Shown here one piece after another: positions 40,101 through 52,195 of a stretch of 64,000 nt of DNA. The stretch's first letter is position 1. Each line of letters opens with the position of its first letter. The stretch spans positions 7,371,338 through 7,435,337 of the forward strand of contig NC_088302.1 of assembly GCF_032854445.1 (NCBI RefSeq), written 5' to 3'. This DNA is from Liolophura sinensis (lineage: Eukaryota; Mollusca; Polyplacophora; Chitonida; Chitonidae). Position numbers and translations under genes: made by a program. The notes beneath the pieces are model-generated. The model was given only the letters and a program-made list of their open reading frames with translations. It made no database searches and was not told the DNA's origin.

Positions 40101-43100
40101 TACAATAATGTGCAATTAAACTGTGTGTGCTAACAGATACACTGATAACATTATAGATAGATTCCTCGAAACAATTAAGTCATTATCTTCTGCTTGGATA
40201 GTACAGAAATAAAGAGCCTGTTTCCACAAGGTCATTGATGTAGAGATGAATACCTACCTGGAATTATGCAGGTGTGTAAAACTAAAAGATGCAGTTGAAA
40301 ACCTATAATGCTTTCACATCTGCATCGATGGTGGTGGAATGTTAAACACTGTACCTAGCCTTTCAGCAGAGACAGTTGATAACATTGGATACTGCCAGAT
40401 AGTACAAGATGCTGTGCAGAACTGCAGTATGCATGGTGAAAATCATGTTAAGTGGATTGCATATATACATGTACATTTGTAATTTAGGTGAACGTTAAAC
40501 AATGTGCAGACAACTGTTATGTGGAGGTGAGCTACGCATTTGCAGTGCAGATGGCAAGAGGCATTTTGACTTCAATTTGGCGAGTGAATCTTTTAAATCT
40601 TCAGCCTAAGTTCTGTGGGATGTATGAGATGCCAGTGACGTCTGTTCACAGGAGTTCCTTTAGCCCCTGTGGTCTGTAGAGGGCATCTCTGTGGAGGTGT
40701 TATGCAGACCTGAACAAAAAAATTAGTGTAAAGTCTGCCATTTGAATGCTCAAACTGCATGTATTTAGGTTCAAGCTAAGAAATATCATTTCTGACTGTA
40801 AATACTTTAAACTAAAAATATATCCAAAGTAAACACAGAATCTTGGTTTTGCTTAACATCTGTAATATGATGCTGTTTCCTTTCGTTGCATTTTTTTGTG
40901 CAAAAAAAGTGCAAACTTTGCGACCCCATAACAAGAGGACCAAACAAAAAGCCAGCTGCACTTTGTCAGAGTTAATCTAAACCTCATTTTTCTCCCTCCC
41001 TTGTTTCTCACCACTCCCTGCTGCTGTTTGCCCTCTTTTCCTGATACACAAACACCAGGAACGATGTACAGAATGTATGATCATACACTGAAATGGTATA
41101 ATCAGTTGATTATGCACAGTTAGCTGTGGTGTATAATATACTTTTCTCTGTTTATGAATTTTTAAAAAAGTCCTGGCAGTTCGTGGAGTCCATTGAAATC
41201 TGTATTCTGTATTCGGACTAAGGTACCATTGATTTTGTTTTACAAAGATAGTGTTGATGCTTACAAGAAATTCAGAATTAATTCAAGTTATTATAAGTTT
41301 CTGAATTATTGAGTATTTTTTATGGTGATTTGAAGTACCATTTCCTTGTATTGGTATCAGTAATGTTGAATAATGTTTTGCTGTGGCTTTCCTCTGTAAA
41401 CAAAGAACATAGTGTAAAAACGTCGTTGATACATGCCTTTAGGAGCATCTTGATGGTAAATGTGAATTTGTCAGGGACTGGGGTGATGCTATCTTTAGCA
41501 GTGTTTATCACTGGCCCCTTTGTTGATGTCTGATAAACCACAGCATTAATTTAATGGCTCATTGGTCGCAATAATTACCTTTGTGGATGTAGACACATGG
41601 ATATAAATGGGTAGCTGTCAGGGTGGTTTGACTTAAACAGTGTTTTCACTGTCATAGAGTATTGTTGATGTCTAGACACTTCAGTAGTATCACACTTGTC
41701 AGCTATCCACACAGTATGCACCTGGTCAGGGAAGGAAGGTCTAGTTATAAATAAGGCTAGGATTAGGAGTAATTATGATTGTCAGCATCTGAATTACGGA
41801 GTGTGGGTGGATTAAAACAGGGCTTCTAGCCTGCTTTACTGGTATAAATTGATACATCTTTTTATTGTTTGATGCTATAGGGATGCTATCTGATAACTTT
41901 GTCAATACAGACTTTGTGTTTAATGATAATTGATTCAGATCAAGTACTATCATAAAGCCTGGTCTGTAATTGAGTAAGTACAGGATACTTAATCAAGGTT
42001 GCCAAGCACTAGCTGCCTCCATTGCCCAGCATACACATTTACATGTATACGATTAAACTGCCTGGCCAGCTCCATTATTGTCAGAGTAGCCCGGGAATTG
42101 CTCAATGGAAACCAATAGCTGCATGCATGTGGAGAAGCACTCACACTACCCTTTGATGTCTGATACTGTAATGTTCAGCACAGGTGTACAATTTCACTGA
42201 AAAAACATGATAGTTAAAGAGCTCTAAAGAGGAGAATACATCATCAGTGACAATCAGGACTATGGCCTGAATGTAATATGATGTTATGTAGTGATAAGGG
42301 CAGGCTTTGAAAACAGAACAACCCAGCATATCCTCCATACTTCACTTCCAAACATGTGTTAAAGTGTTCAACAGATGTTTCTTGCTATATAGGGACACAG
42401 GAATATAGCTTTTTAAGTATCTATGTATATCTGTCTTTTAGTGAAAAGGACTAGTTGATCAGTTTTGAAAATATAGCTTGTTGTAAGTTATCAAACCTTT
42501 GCTCAAACCGGTCTGTGTTAATTTGTTTTCAAGAGTAACAGCTCTAGGTAATGCATTCACCACTAAAAAAAGGGCTGATGCCTTGCTGTAGGAACAAACT
42601 ACAAGAGGTAACACCTACACATGTAGTTGAAATGCACAGCTCCAATACATTTGCCAAAACTACAGATCTGCATCTGTGTAGCTGCAGATAGCTTGTTTGT
42701 CTTATCCAAAAGATTGGAAGTGGATTTCAAAGACTCAAGATATGAAACACATCCTCAGTGGAGATGGTAGTCAGTTGTTTTCATTAATCTGGTGAGTTTG
42801 TTGTTGTTGTTAATCTTTGGTCATTTGATGGCTATCTGGTTAAGGGTTCTAGAGGTCTTGACCTGGGCATGGTGAATATAATCTTTAGAGTATAAGTCAG
42901 TCTTCCATTCCTCAGTAAATAAACACTGGGATGTGAGAGGCAAATGTATAGCTAGGGTGATTTGCCAAGATAACAGAGACCAAAGGCTGTTAAGAAATGA
43001 GTCTATTTCAGGAAAGTGATGCTGGCACCATGCTTCAGTGTCATTTTCAATTAAGGGAACTTGGAACATCTTTTTTCTTTTTGCTATCTGTGAGACATTT

Positions 43101-45006
43101 TTTGGAACATTATGAAGTGTTTTGCCGTCACTAATTTGCTGTCTTAGGTAATATTCCTGTCACTATGTTCACCGAGATTTTGTCAGCATCATGTAATGAT
43201 GTTTAATGGTCTTAAATTTGAATTAAAATTTTCTGTATAAACTGTTAAAATGCCATTCTGTTGCATACCTCACCTCATACAAGAACTGACAGAGAGTACT
43301 TGTATGTACATACTGTATGGGCCTCATTGGACATACGCAAAATGACCTAACATTTCGTCCATGATTGAGAGGCACATTTTCCCCGATTCTGAGAATTCTG
43401 CTAATCTTAGAAAGGAGTTATGAGGTTTGTTTGCAAGAGAGGATGTTGTCCTAGTGGGGAAATGTAACTGTCAGCACTAAAATACTATTTTTGTGGCATT
43501 CATTTGCCTCCAAAAAAGCCATTTTTTGGTGAAAATTTATTGTAATGCACTTTTTGTTGACACTTACGCATACAGGCCTCTCTAGAAGTAAACATTACTT
43601 TGTTTTTATGTAAATTTCTCTTAGGAAAATGCTGATCCTTTTGCACATGCAGTGTGTTTGTGTCTGATATTCTGTATATTTTGTAACATATGGCTTAAAT
43701 TGCCCATAGAGCCCACCTCGAAGTGGTTGAACATACTAACTCACGGTGTTGTGTTGTGCATACTGTAAGGCATGCCAGCAAAACGCTTGTCGAAAACTGT
43801 GTAAAAAACATTGAGCAAACTCCAGGGAAACTGTGCCAGGTCTTCAACAACAAATCAAGATGGGTTTTCTCTGTTGAACTGATGGATGCTTTGGGAGTGT
43901 GTGCCAAGTACAATAAGCTGGAGTGAACCCTGGTGTCGGAAGGGCTGGCAATTGCACTGCTAGGTTGATGCTTAGGAAATGGTGTAGACTCTAGCAGACA
44001 ATGATGATAGGTTAACTTTGTCGCCACAAGCCTGTTGTCTCTCATCACTTCACATGGTTTCTATTCACCAACTTCAAAACTTCGACTTTGTTGCCAGAAA
44101 ATTTGTAGAAGGCTTGGCTGGAATTCCTGGAGTAATGAGCTAATAGTTGCAGCACTTCTGACATTACCATTTAGTGCAAACATGTATGTTGTTAGAAGCA
44201 TTGATGCTTACAGGATGGTTCAGGGAAGGTAGTTTCTACACTGTGCTAATTACATGTAATTCCTGTGTTCAGGAGCTTAGCTATACACACATGTACTTTT
44301 TGATGGTGACAAAATCTTGAATTTGTTTGGTTGGGTTCTGAACACCTTAAACAAGATTTTTTTCAATTTCAGTGTTTATCTTCAATATAGAACACAAACA
44401 TTGTTCGTCAACCTTTGTATGCAAACTCAGGCATAACTAAAAACCTATTTATATAGCCAGTAAAAGGGGTGCTTGCTTGTTTGGTGGAAGATGCTTATAA
44501 TTTTAAAGTAGAGTGGATTTCTCTTGTTGTTTATGACTATCATTATTTGCATGTTGATGTCCCGGTACATTTTTCCAAGTATCCAAACCAGGTGTGTCTG
44601 CTGTGTACTGTTCAGTACATGTGAGTACAGAGTACTGGCTCAACAGTTGGGAGCTGTTCATTTCTATGTGCTGTGTGCCAGGTTTTTTCATATATTATTA
44701 AGTGGTGTTATAGCAACAAGCAGTATTCAAGGATAAAAGAGGAAAAAAATATGTTCACACATTTCTGTGATGAAATTTGTTAAATGTAGCGAAAGCAAAT
44801 TTTTGCAATAGCTGCAGGCTACTAATTGATTTAATGTGATGGCCATTTGAGTGGCTGCTAGGCTGGTGTGATACAATACATGTTGCGCCAATCTGACATT
44901 TTGTGAGTGACTACGTGTAAAGTGGCAGCTAGCTAGACTCATTCACAATAACCGTCATACTACAGTGGAAAGAACAACATGTGTTTGCACGTATATATAT
45001 ATTTGC

Positions 45007-45165
45007 AAATTGACACTTTTAAAATGTACATGTATAAATTTCAAATTGAACATTGACACTTCTAAAGTGTAGATATATATTTCAGTTTACACTTTGGCAC
45101 TTATAAAATGTACATGTGTACATTTCAATTTGGACATTGGCTTTTAAAGTGTACATGTGTGTGTG
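45007..45165. repeat. Degenerate ~42-bp tandem repeat, 4 copies
   Basis: Units containing ttgacacttttaaaatgtac recur near 45010, 45053, 45094 and 45137 with substitutions. The last merges into a short GT microsatellite. Confidence 0.75.
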
Positions 45166-45346
45166 TGTATCTGATATTTTATTTGTATATTTTAATTTGT
45201 ACTGTTCAGTGTACTTTGATCACAAACATCACATATTTTTTGTAAAATATAAATAACCCTAACTTTCAGACGCATACATATATTTAGGGAAAGAAACCGG
45301 AACGTTTTTAGTCAGCGAGGTCTGTTGTACTTAAAACTGTGAAGGA

Positions 45347-45621
45347 TTTTTTTTTTTTTTTTTTTTTTTTGATTGGTGTTTTACGCCGTACTCAAGAATA
45401 TTTCACTTATACGACGGCGGCCAGCATTATGGTGGGTGGAAACCGGGCAGAGCCCGGAGGAAACCCACGACCATCCGCAGGTTGCTGACAGACCTTCTCA
45501 CGTACGGCCGGAGAGGAAGCCAGCATGAGCTGGACTTGAACTCACAGCGACCGCATTGGTGAGAGACTCCTGGGTCATTACGCTGCGCTAGCGCTTTAAC
45601 CGACTGAGCCACGGAGGCCCC
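45347..45621 (-). mobile_element. SINE family 1, full-length young copy, 14-bp target-site duplication
   Basis: The minus strand reads from the family 5' end (ggggcctccgtggctcagtc at 45621 downward) through A and B boxes to the tail, then 24 As (Ts at 45347-45370). The identical 14-mer aaaactgtgaagga flanks it at 45333-45346 and 45622-45635. This is the best-preserved copy in the window. Confidence 0.96.
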
Positions 45622-45899
45622 AAAACTGTGAAGGAAGGATTTAGAGCAGCAGGATTAACATTGTTCTTTCGAGGATTTAACGGGTGTACTGATATTTCTG
45701 AAGTTTGAGTGACCAGTCATTGTCAACTCCAAAATCCAAGATAACTTTTGTAAGTAAGTTTGGCGCAAGACTGGATTAGCAGGCTGTTGGTAATTCTACG
45801 GAAGGCAGTGGTGATGAACTCAGCATTGTGAGGAAAGGCGTGAAGAATGTAACACCTGTGTGTGCACTGTGCGTAGAGCATTAAGGTGCACTATTAGCT

Positions 45900-46370
45900 T
45901 TTCTCAGCCAGACAGACGATGTGACTCGCAAATTCCCGTTTACAACAATGCTCCAATATTATAAATCTCGCGTGATAACGCGTGAAAAGCAGATGGTGCA
46001 CCTAGCTCGGGTAGAGTGGGTCAGAGGCAGCCCTTAAGGGCCTGTAAGCCTTAATTAAGCCTCAGCTGTTAAGGGGGCCTTAGCAAGACGCCCATGGGGA
46101 TTAGCCACAGCTTGCACCTGTGAGCCTGAAGGTAGGCTTGCTCAATGAGATGTTCATTACTGCTATCACAAGAAGTTGGAAGACAAGCACTGCTCCCAGC
46201 CCCGTAAGCTCCTGGAATTAAACCAACCTGACTCCCTTCACACTCCACACACAGCTTGTTTTGACGGGTGGATTACCACTATAATGCTTATTAATCCCAC
46301 CCCAGAGGGATAGACCACCGACTTTGTGGGTCATGATTCTGGGGGTAAGGACCCGTAGATGAGCTGTCTG
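45900..46370. promoter_or_regulatory. GC/CpG-richer block in intron 1, possible enhancer
   Basis: It contains CpG-bearing sites (ctcgcgtgataacgcgtg), E-boxes (CACCTG, CAGCTG) and the palindrome CTTAATTAAG. No open frame of note. Function is inferred from composition only. Confidence 0.2.
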
Positions 46371-46701
46371 GAGCTTCTACATGTACCTGTTAGAAAGAAT
46401 TGATTTGAGATGTTTGCACGACTGCATCCTTGTTGAGTTGTTATTAGGATCAATTTTCCTATTCATAGTCAAAGGGCCTTTTTACAGTTTATCGGAAATT
46501 AAAACAAGTTCTGCTAAAAAATTTTTAAAAAGTCTTTGTGTGCACACAGCGTATCAGGAGCCAAAACTTTGATGATCATTTTATTATTAAACGTGCACCT
46601 GTAGATTTTAGTGCTTGTAGTTTTGTGACATTGGCCCATTTGAGGAAAAAACCTTTGCAAATCGAAGTAGGTATCACTAAGTAGACCACTTAAAACTAGG
46701 G

Positions 46702-47078
46702 TAAATATACTTTCATTTATTTTTTTAAATTTTTCTGAAAAAAGTTAAAGGCACTCACACATTTGACTTGTAAGGCGTGCTTTATGGACAATACTATCAG
46801 AGATTAGGAACTCTCACGGCACAGAAAGTTTATCCAGCTCTAACCATGACACAGGATGTTGGAATAACTCTTTTTTTCCATGAGAGAAAGATTTCTGAAA
46901 TAATGTTTCCAAAAATTCCTTCCTTCTGGTAAATATCAAGAAAAAAAAGCAGATGTTACATCAGAGTTCGTAGATATCATCAGTATGGCTCATATAGCCC
47001 ACCATAGTTTTCAAATATTTGAATAGCTTTCAACACTCTCAAAAAAATCTGAAAAAATAAATGAAAGTATTTTTATGC
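46702..47078. mobile_element. Putative MITE with ~30-bp terminal inverted repeats
   Basis: The left end atactttcatttattttttt is the complement of the right end aaaaaataaatgaaagtat, with a partial match continuing inward (aaatttttctgaaaa at left, ctcaaaaaaatct at right). The internal 300 bp has no coding capacity. Target duplication is not evident and the borders are approximate. Confidence 0.5.
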
Positions 47079-47549
47079 ATAGTTTTCAGTTGTCCATATG
47101 ATGGACCTCACTTCATATTTTAGTTTTCTTTTACTTTAATATAATAGCAAATCATGATTAATTTGGGTGTAGATGTAAATATATCTACCAGATCTATTGT
47201 TTTTAGAACTTGAGAGTACTCTTGTACTCCTCACACATGGACATGTATTATTCAGCATGTGTCATCAGGATTAGGGTAATTCATGCAGGTTGACATCCCT
47301 CAGCTATAACACAAAGCAGGGAATTATCCAGTTATATCCTGAACCTATAAAACAATAATGGTGACAGTAGGAGTAATGGAAATCACTGATAAGCGTTGGT
47401 TGCATGTAAATGAATGATTAGACTGGAATACATGTATAGTTAATTTGATCACCACCGTCACATATTCTAATGAATATAACAATTATCCTACACAATGTGT
47501 GAATGTGCATGCATATATGCTTTACAAGTCCCTAACAATGATAGAGATG

Positions 47550-48420
47550 ACACAGACGTCATTTTAGTGACGCCGAACCTGTTTTAATTAGATGCTCAGG
47601 TGAGCTAAGCACGACTTTACACGAAACTGTTTCGCTTGTGTCATTCTATTTTTGAATCTATTTGCATATTCGAAGGCAGATTATGTATGAACATCTTATT
47701 TATTATCCTGATGAGAGATTCCATGAATATGTGAAGTATGCTGGTTATCAGATACAAGCAGATAGGTAGATTACACAAATCTTCTTACCGTGTGCTGAAT
47801 TAGATATGTGTCTGATAGTGGTGTCATAATATATTGTATCCACAATGCTGTGTATTAAATGTACTGCAAAAGTTTTGAAAGAATATTTGTATAAATATTA
47901 AATGTACACTGTGAATTACTATCTTCATTCGCAAACCATTTGAGCAGTGCCATTCCATTAGGATATCAGTACTGTAATACTTAAACTTTCCTCATTTCTC
48001 TCACCTCCAATCTTTAGTGTGCTCGACGAAATATAAAGCAAATCTGTTTAACTAATTTAAACCTAAATGTTTTACCCTGTATAGATTTGTTTTCAGCGTG
48101 TAATTTTCTCGTCTAACGTGTGCATGTCCATCAGGCAGTATGAGTAATTCCAGCTGTGTTTCCACAAAGTTCCCACTGATTTTTTTTTTATCATCATCTC
48201 TTATTTAGTCTTTTTAAATAAATAATCCAAATATTTCCATACATCCAAAATCTTAAGAATTCTGTCGTGTAGGGAAGTGACCGTCATAATGAATATGATG
48301 AATAATTCATTACTGGAAGCAAACTAGGTGTCCTCTGTCCAATCATTGGGCTTGTTTATCATTGCTCAAATCTTTATGCCACACTTATCAGTGGACCAAT
48401 CAGATGTCTGGATTATCTGT
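47550..48420. promoter_or_regulatory. Motif-rich stretch with CRE-like and CCAAT boxes
   Basis: CRE-like GACGTCA lies at 47555-47561, with TGACGCC shortly after. CCAATCATTGG lies at 48339-48349 and another CCAAT at 48396-48400. Several E-boxes and TAAT sites are also present. Regulatory function is speculative. Confidence 0.15.
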
Positions 48421-50261
48421 CATCCAGTCAGAGGAAGGATATTTTCTTTAAAAAAACTGTTCAGTCATTGAGGAAAACAAATTAAAAACAAATTTATAGA
48501 ATAGCAACATACTTTTTAGTTCCTAGCTAAACTGTCAATTATGTTAGTAAGAAAGCTGCAACTATTTGAAGAAGCCTAGACTCTTGGTCCTTAATTAATA
48601 CCATAGGGTCATTTGTTAGAAGTGTTTAGCAGTAATGATGTGATGTAGTGAATGTCATGCTAGTTTCTGGGGACGCAGATAAGTGACAGGCTTGTAGATG
48701 TCTTCTTCATCTGTGACTGGAGGGGACTTTATGCTGGATCTGTTGTTTGACAGTGTACATATGTACTGCACACCCAAAGGGCCTCTCAGATGCTTTCTTC
48801 CAAAATTATCTTGGTGATTGATAACTTTTTGCAAAGTTGTTGTACGAGTAGATGTGAAAAACATTGAAGAATAAATCATAGAATTGTATATGGAACAAAC
48901 TGTATGTTTTTATTTTAATATTTAGCCTCTGTTGTTGTGAATAAACTGTGTTTTGGATAACCTTTTTGTTTCATTTAAAACTTCTCCATAAATAGTGTGG
49001 GGGATTAAAGTTTTTTTTTGAATTTGACATTTTGTTAACACTGGTAGATTGTTCTCCTCTGTGATCTAAGATTACAAGTGTAAGTTGATCTGCCTGCCTG
49101 TCTGTTTGTCTGTCTGTCAGTCATTTGGTTGTGGGTTAGCCTGTCTATCCAAGACACTCACCTTGTAAGATTTCACCAGCATGTGTTCAGCAGGGCCTGA
49201 TTCAGATCTGATCAGGATGAACTGGTGTTCCTACATACATTATACCCTGTCAAATAGGGAATGTCCCTATGGTGAATGTATCAGACACATCTCCGCCTGT
49301 ACCATTGATCTTCCCCACTATAGTGACAAGGGACTTGGCACAGGCACAGCCAGATCAAATTCCCGCACTGTCACTATTGGTTAGAAGATCTGTGTTGGCT
49401 GTGAAATTGGATGGGGAATTGGATGATGGTCAAGCTGTTGGTACTTGTTGTATGTATGTGAGAAGCAGTGAAGTCCTAGGAGAATTGAGTTAGATGGAGG
49501 ACAGTGTGCATTCCCTGCTTTTGCTAATATAGACTTGTCATTGGAAATGTTTACGTAGTTAAAGTTGAAACCCATGTTTATTATCGTTTTCTGTATTTAT
49601 ATTCGTATACATGTAAGATTTAATATGTGGCAAATTGTGAGACACATTTTAATTAAGTTGTATTTCTTGATTAATACATTAGTACATTTCATGTGTTGGG
49701 TTATTACTGGTGAAAAGTGAAGAAGATGATACTACAGTCCACATGTCTTCTGTATTAGTATGTATGCATATTAGAAAGGCTGAACTTTAAGCTGATCACC
49801 ACTAAAGCTTCAAGTAGGCATTAGCATTGGAGCTATTGCTGAGGTGTGCCATCTAGAATACCAGTCTACATGCAGGCATCCAAACAGACATTTATATTCC
49901 AGTCATCAAGGAAAATTGACGTTCCTGGTCAATAATCACAAGACTGTTTTCCAAAACATCAGTTCAACACAAACCACCAAAGACGTAAGAAACCATATAA
50001 AGTGAGAAACTCAGAGGGTTTCATGCGAAGGACAGCAGCCATCAGTTTTCAGCGATGATGGAAAGACTCACGCGAGGAAAGTCAGTCATCAGTTCTTAGT
50101 GATGATGGAAATACACAAGGAAAGGTCTGAGTGAAAGAATTAAATCATAATCAGAGTTGTGAATGGTTTTGCTAGTTTGGCTTAAGTTGACCATACTTGA
50201 AACGTATCTCAGAAATAAAAGCCTTCTATATGTTGTCATGCAGTCACAGTGGATCAATTTG

Positions 50262-50578
50262 AGTGAGTGAGTGAGTGCTTGGGGTTTAACGTCGTACTCA
50301 ACAATTTTTCAGTCATATGACGACGAAGGAATCATTAGGGTGCATGTACGTGTAATGTGCCTCCTTGTCGCAGGACGGATTTCCACCGCTCTTTTATTTA
50401 GTGCTGCATCACTGAGACGACTTACCGAAGGCAAGTAAGCCGCCCCGCCCGAGCCATTATACTGATACGGGTCAACCAGTCGTTGCACTATCCCCTTCAT
50501 GCTGAACGCCAAGCGAGGAAGTTACAACTTCCTCTTTTAAAGTCTTAGGTGTGACTCGACCAAGGATTGAGTGGATCA
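50262..50578 (-). mobile_element. SINE family 2, longest copy, minus strand
   Basis: On the minus strand it runs from a degenerate B-box-like segment (caatccttggtcgag) through cgacttaccgaaggcaagta (complement) to a tail ttgagtacgacgttaaaccc plus caagcactcactcactcact. The head is truncated at about 50578. The family differs from family 1 except for its 3' module. Confidence 0.8.
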
Positions 50579-51468
50579 ATTTGAACATCACCAGACATTT
50601 ACCAGACATTTGTGTGACAAAAAAGATGTTTTGTTATGTAAAACAGTAGGGTACAGGTGTGAGGATCTCTGCATTATACTAACATTACAGCATTCACTTG
50701 CTTTTGTGTACATGATGAATATGTAAACATGGTTGTGTTAAATTGTGTTCAAAAGTTATAAAAGTTATATCTTGAAACTTTTTGTTTCAGATTTGTCAGG
50801 TATCACATGAGTTCATGTTTTAGAATATTTATGACTCAGTTGAGTTGTGTTGACGCAAACAAAGCTTACATTGATTACATGTCTACTTCCCCAGATGTGA
50901 ACGCATGATCCTCTTCTTAGCCCTTTTTGTCTCATTTATCTTATTCCTACATTATACAATGGAACTAATGCAAGATCGTGTCGTTTTCTCATGAAGAGTA
51001 CATTAGGATGCCTGTACAGCTACAACTTTGAAGAGAAACTATAAGACAAAGTTCACATGTCTCCTTACAGATTTTAACAATAGTCTTTCATTTTATTTTA
51101 TAGTTAAAACGTTTTGTGGCTTTGAGGTTCCTGTATGTTCGCACAGCAATGTTTTAAACATGCAGATTTCAAACAAAGATCAATCATCAGGTTACATGTT
51201 TAACTAAAAGAGATACTTACGAAATTGTCAAGCTTTCATGTACCTGTGTGAAGTATCACACACTGTCTCATAGTGTTCCCTCATTCTTTTCTTTCAACAT
51301 TTTCTTGATCTGTGAAAAATTAAGTTTCTAGATGGTTTTTCTGGTATTATGACAACATTCTGTATACACAGTGTGAACTTACTGTTTCTTACATTTCTTG
51401 AATTTCTGAATTTTATAGATATTATATACTAGTAATAATCTGTGTTTCCTGAAGAAAATACTGTGTCT

Positions 51469-51550
51469 GCCTGGTTTCCTTGCACTGTAATGCTAGATGC
51501 CATCATCTAAGTGAAATATTTTTGAGCACACCATAAAAAAAACAAATAAA
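51469..51550 (+). mobile_element. SINE family 1, degenerate 3' fragment
   Basis: ctggtttccttgcactgtaa, atgctagatgcc and aagtgaaatatttttgagca correspond to the last 80 bp of family 1. The A-rich tail abuts the foldback element. Confidence 0.65.
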
Positions 51551-51556
51551 CATAAT

Positions 51557-51750
51557 ATAACGAGATATATGGGTAACAACTTCTGTTTACTTGGAAGCGA
51601 TGTTTCGGTATAGATACTAATACCCTTTTCAAGCATAATGAATTCAAGCATAATGAAATCTCATTACGCTTGAAAACGGTATTATTATTAATACCTAAAC
51701 GTCACTTCTAAATAAACAGAAGTTGTTATCCATATATGTCATTACGTTAT
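51557..51750. mobile_element. Foldback element, ~194 bp, arms about 85-90 nt
   Basis: The left arm (gataacaacttctgttta-like, gaagcgatgtttcggtat, taatacccttttcaagc) is repeated as its complement on the right (cttgaaaacggtattatt, aacgtcacttctaaataa, cagaagttgttatccatata), separated by about 20 nt. RNA from either strand would form a long imperfect hairpin. It lies 345 bp before exon 2. Confidence 0.85.
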
Positions 51751-51938
51751 CCAACCCGACTTCTAAATGCCTCTCAAAGAAAGAAATAAACTAATAAATG
51801 AAACGCTGGGAACTTGCAGAATGTGGCTAATTGTATTACACAATAGGTATAGAAGTGAAAATGTCTGACAATAACACAACAATGATTACCTTTAAGCCAA
51901 TTAACATTTGCAAAGCAACCCCAAGATTTCAGTATGAT

Positions 51939-52016
51939 TTATTTATTTGTGTTTTTTATTTTATTGGTGTTTTTACACCATACTCAGGAGAATCTCACTT
52001 ATATAATGATGGCCTT
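51939..52016 (-). mobile_element. SINE family 1, 3' fragment, minus strand
   Basis: atttatttatttgtg, tattggtgtttttacacc, then atactcaggagaatctcact are the complement of the family tail. It ends about 80 bp before the exon 2 acceptor. Confidence 0.75.
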
Positions 52017-52095
52017 ACACTCACAGATTTTGTAAATGAAGCCATTCTGTAGTGTGATTCTCTGTCTCAAGACATGTCCCTTTCTGTGTTTTCAG

Positions 52096-52195
52096 ATGTG
52101 GATGATATCAAGATTTCCTACAGCCACCCTGATGAGAATCACCTTTATTATAGATACCTTCGCTTATATAAAGACTACCTCTTGGTAGGAGCAAA
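52096..52195 (+). CDS. Sema2: Sema2 exon 2: first strands of sema domain
   Basis: Acceptor TGTTTTCAG, donor AA|GTAAG. The exon enters in phase 1 and leaves in phase 2. It encodes [18 protein letters not shown], matching the opening YxR...LYVGA strands of sema domains. It is the first exon after the very long intron 1. Confidence 0.92.

Larger units (their letters stand above)
10979..52095 (+). other. Long first intron of Sema2 (about 41 kb), inferred
   Basis: If exon 1 is correct, this whole span is intron 1. It contains no other coding exon I can support: open frames are short, overlap on both strands and match no family I know. Its content is the transposable elements, minisatellites and GC-richer islands listed separately. 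The remainder is unremarkable AT-rich sequence (about 10979-15820, 20261-26590, 27078-45000 and 48450-51465). Confidence 0.45.

Noticed and set aside
43695-44048. 117-codon minus-strand frame overlapping a 67-codon plus-strand frame
   Set aside because: Both strands are open, with no recognisable domain. Could be an old repeat, but nothing supports a gene.
45427-45612. 61-codon minus-strand frame (MAQSVKALAQRND...)
   Set aside because: It lies wholly inside a SINE and repeats in part at other SINE copies, so it is not a gene.
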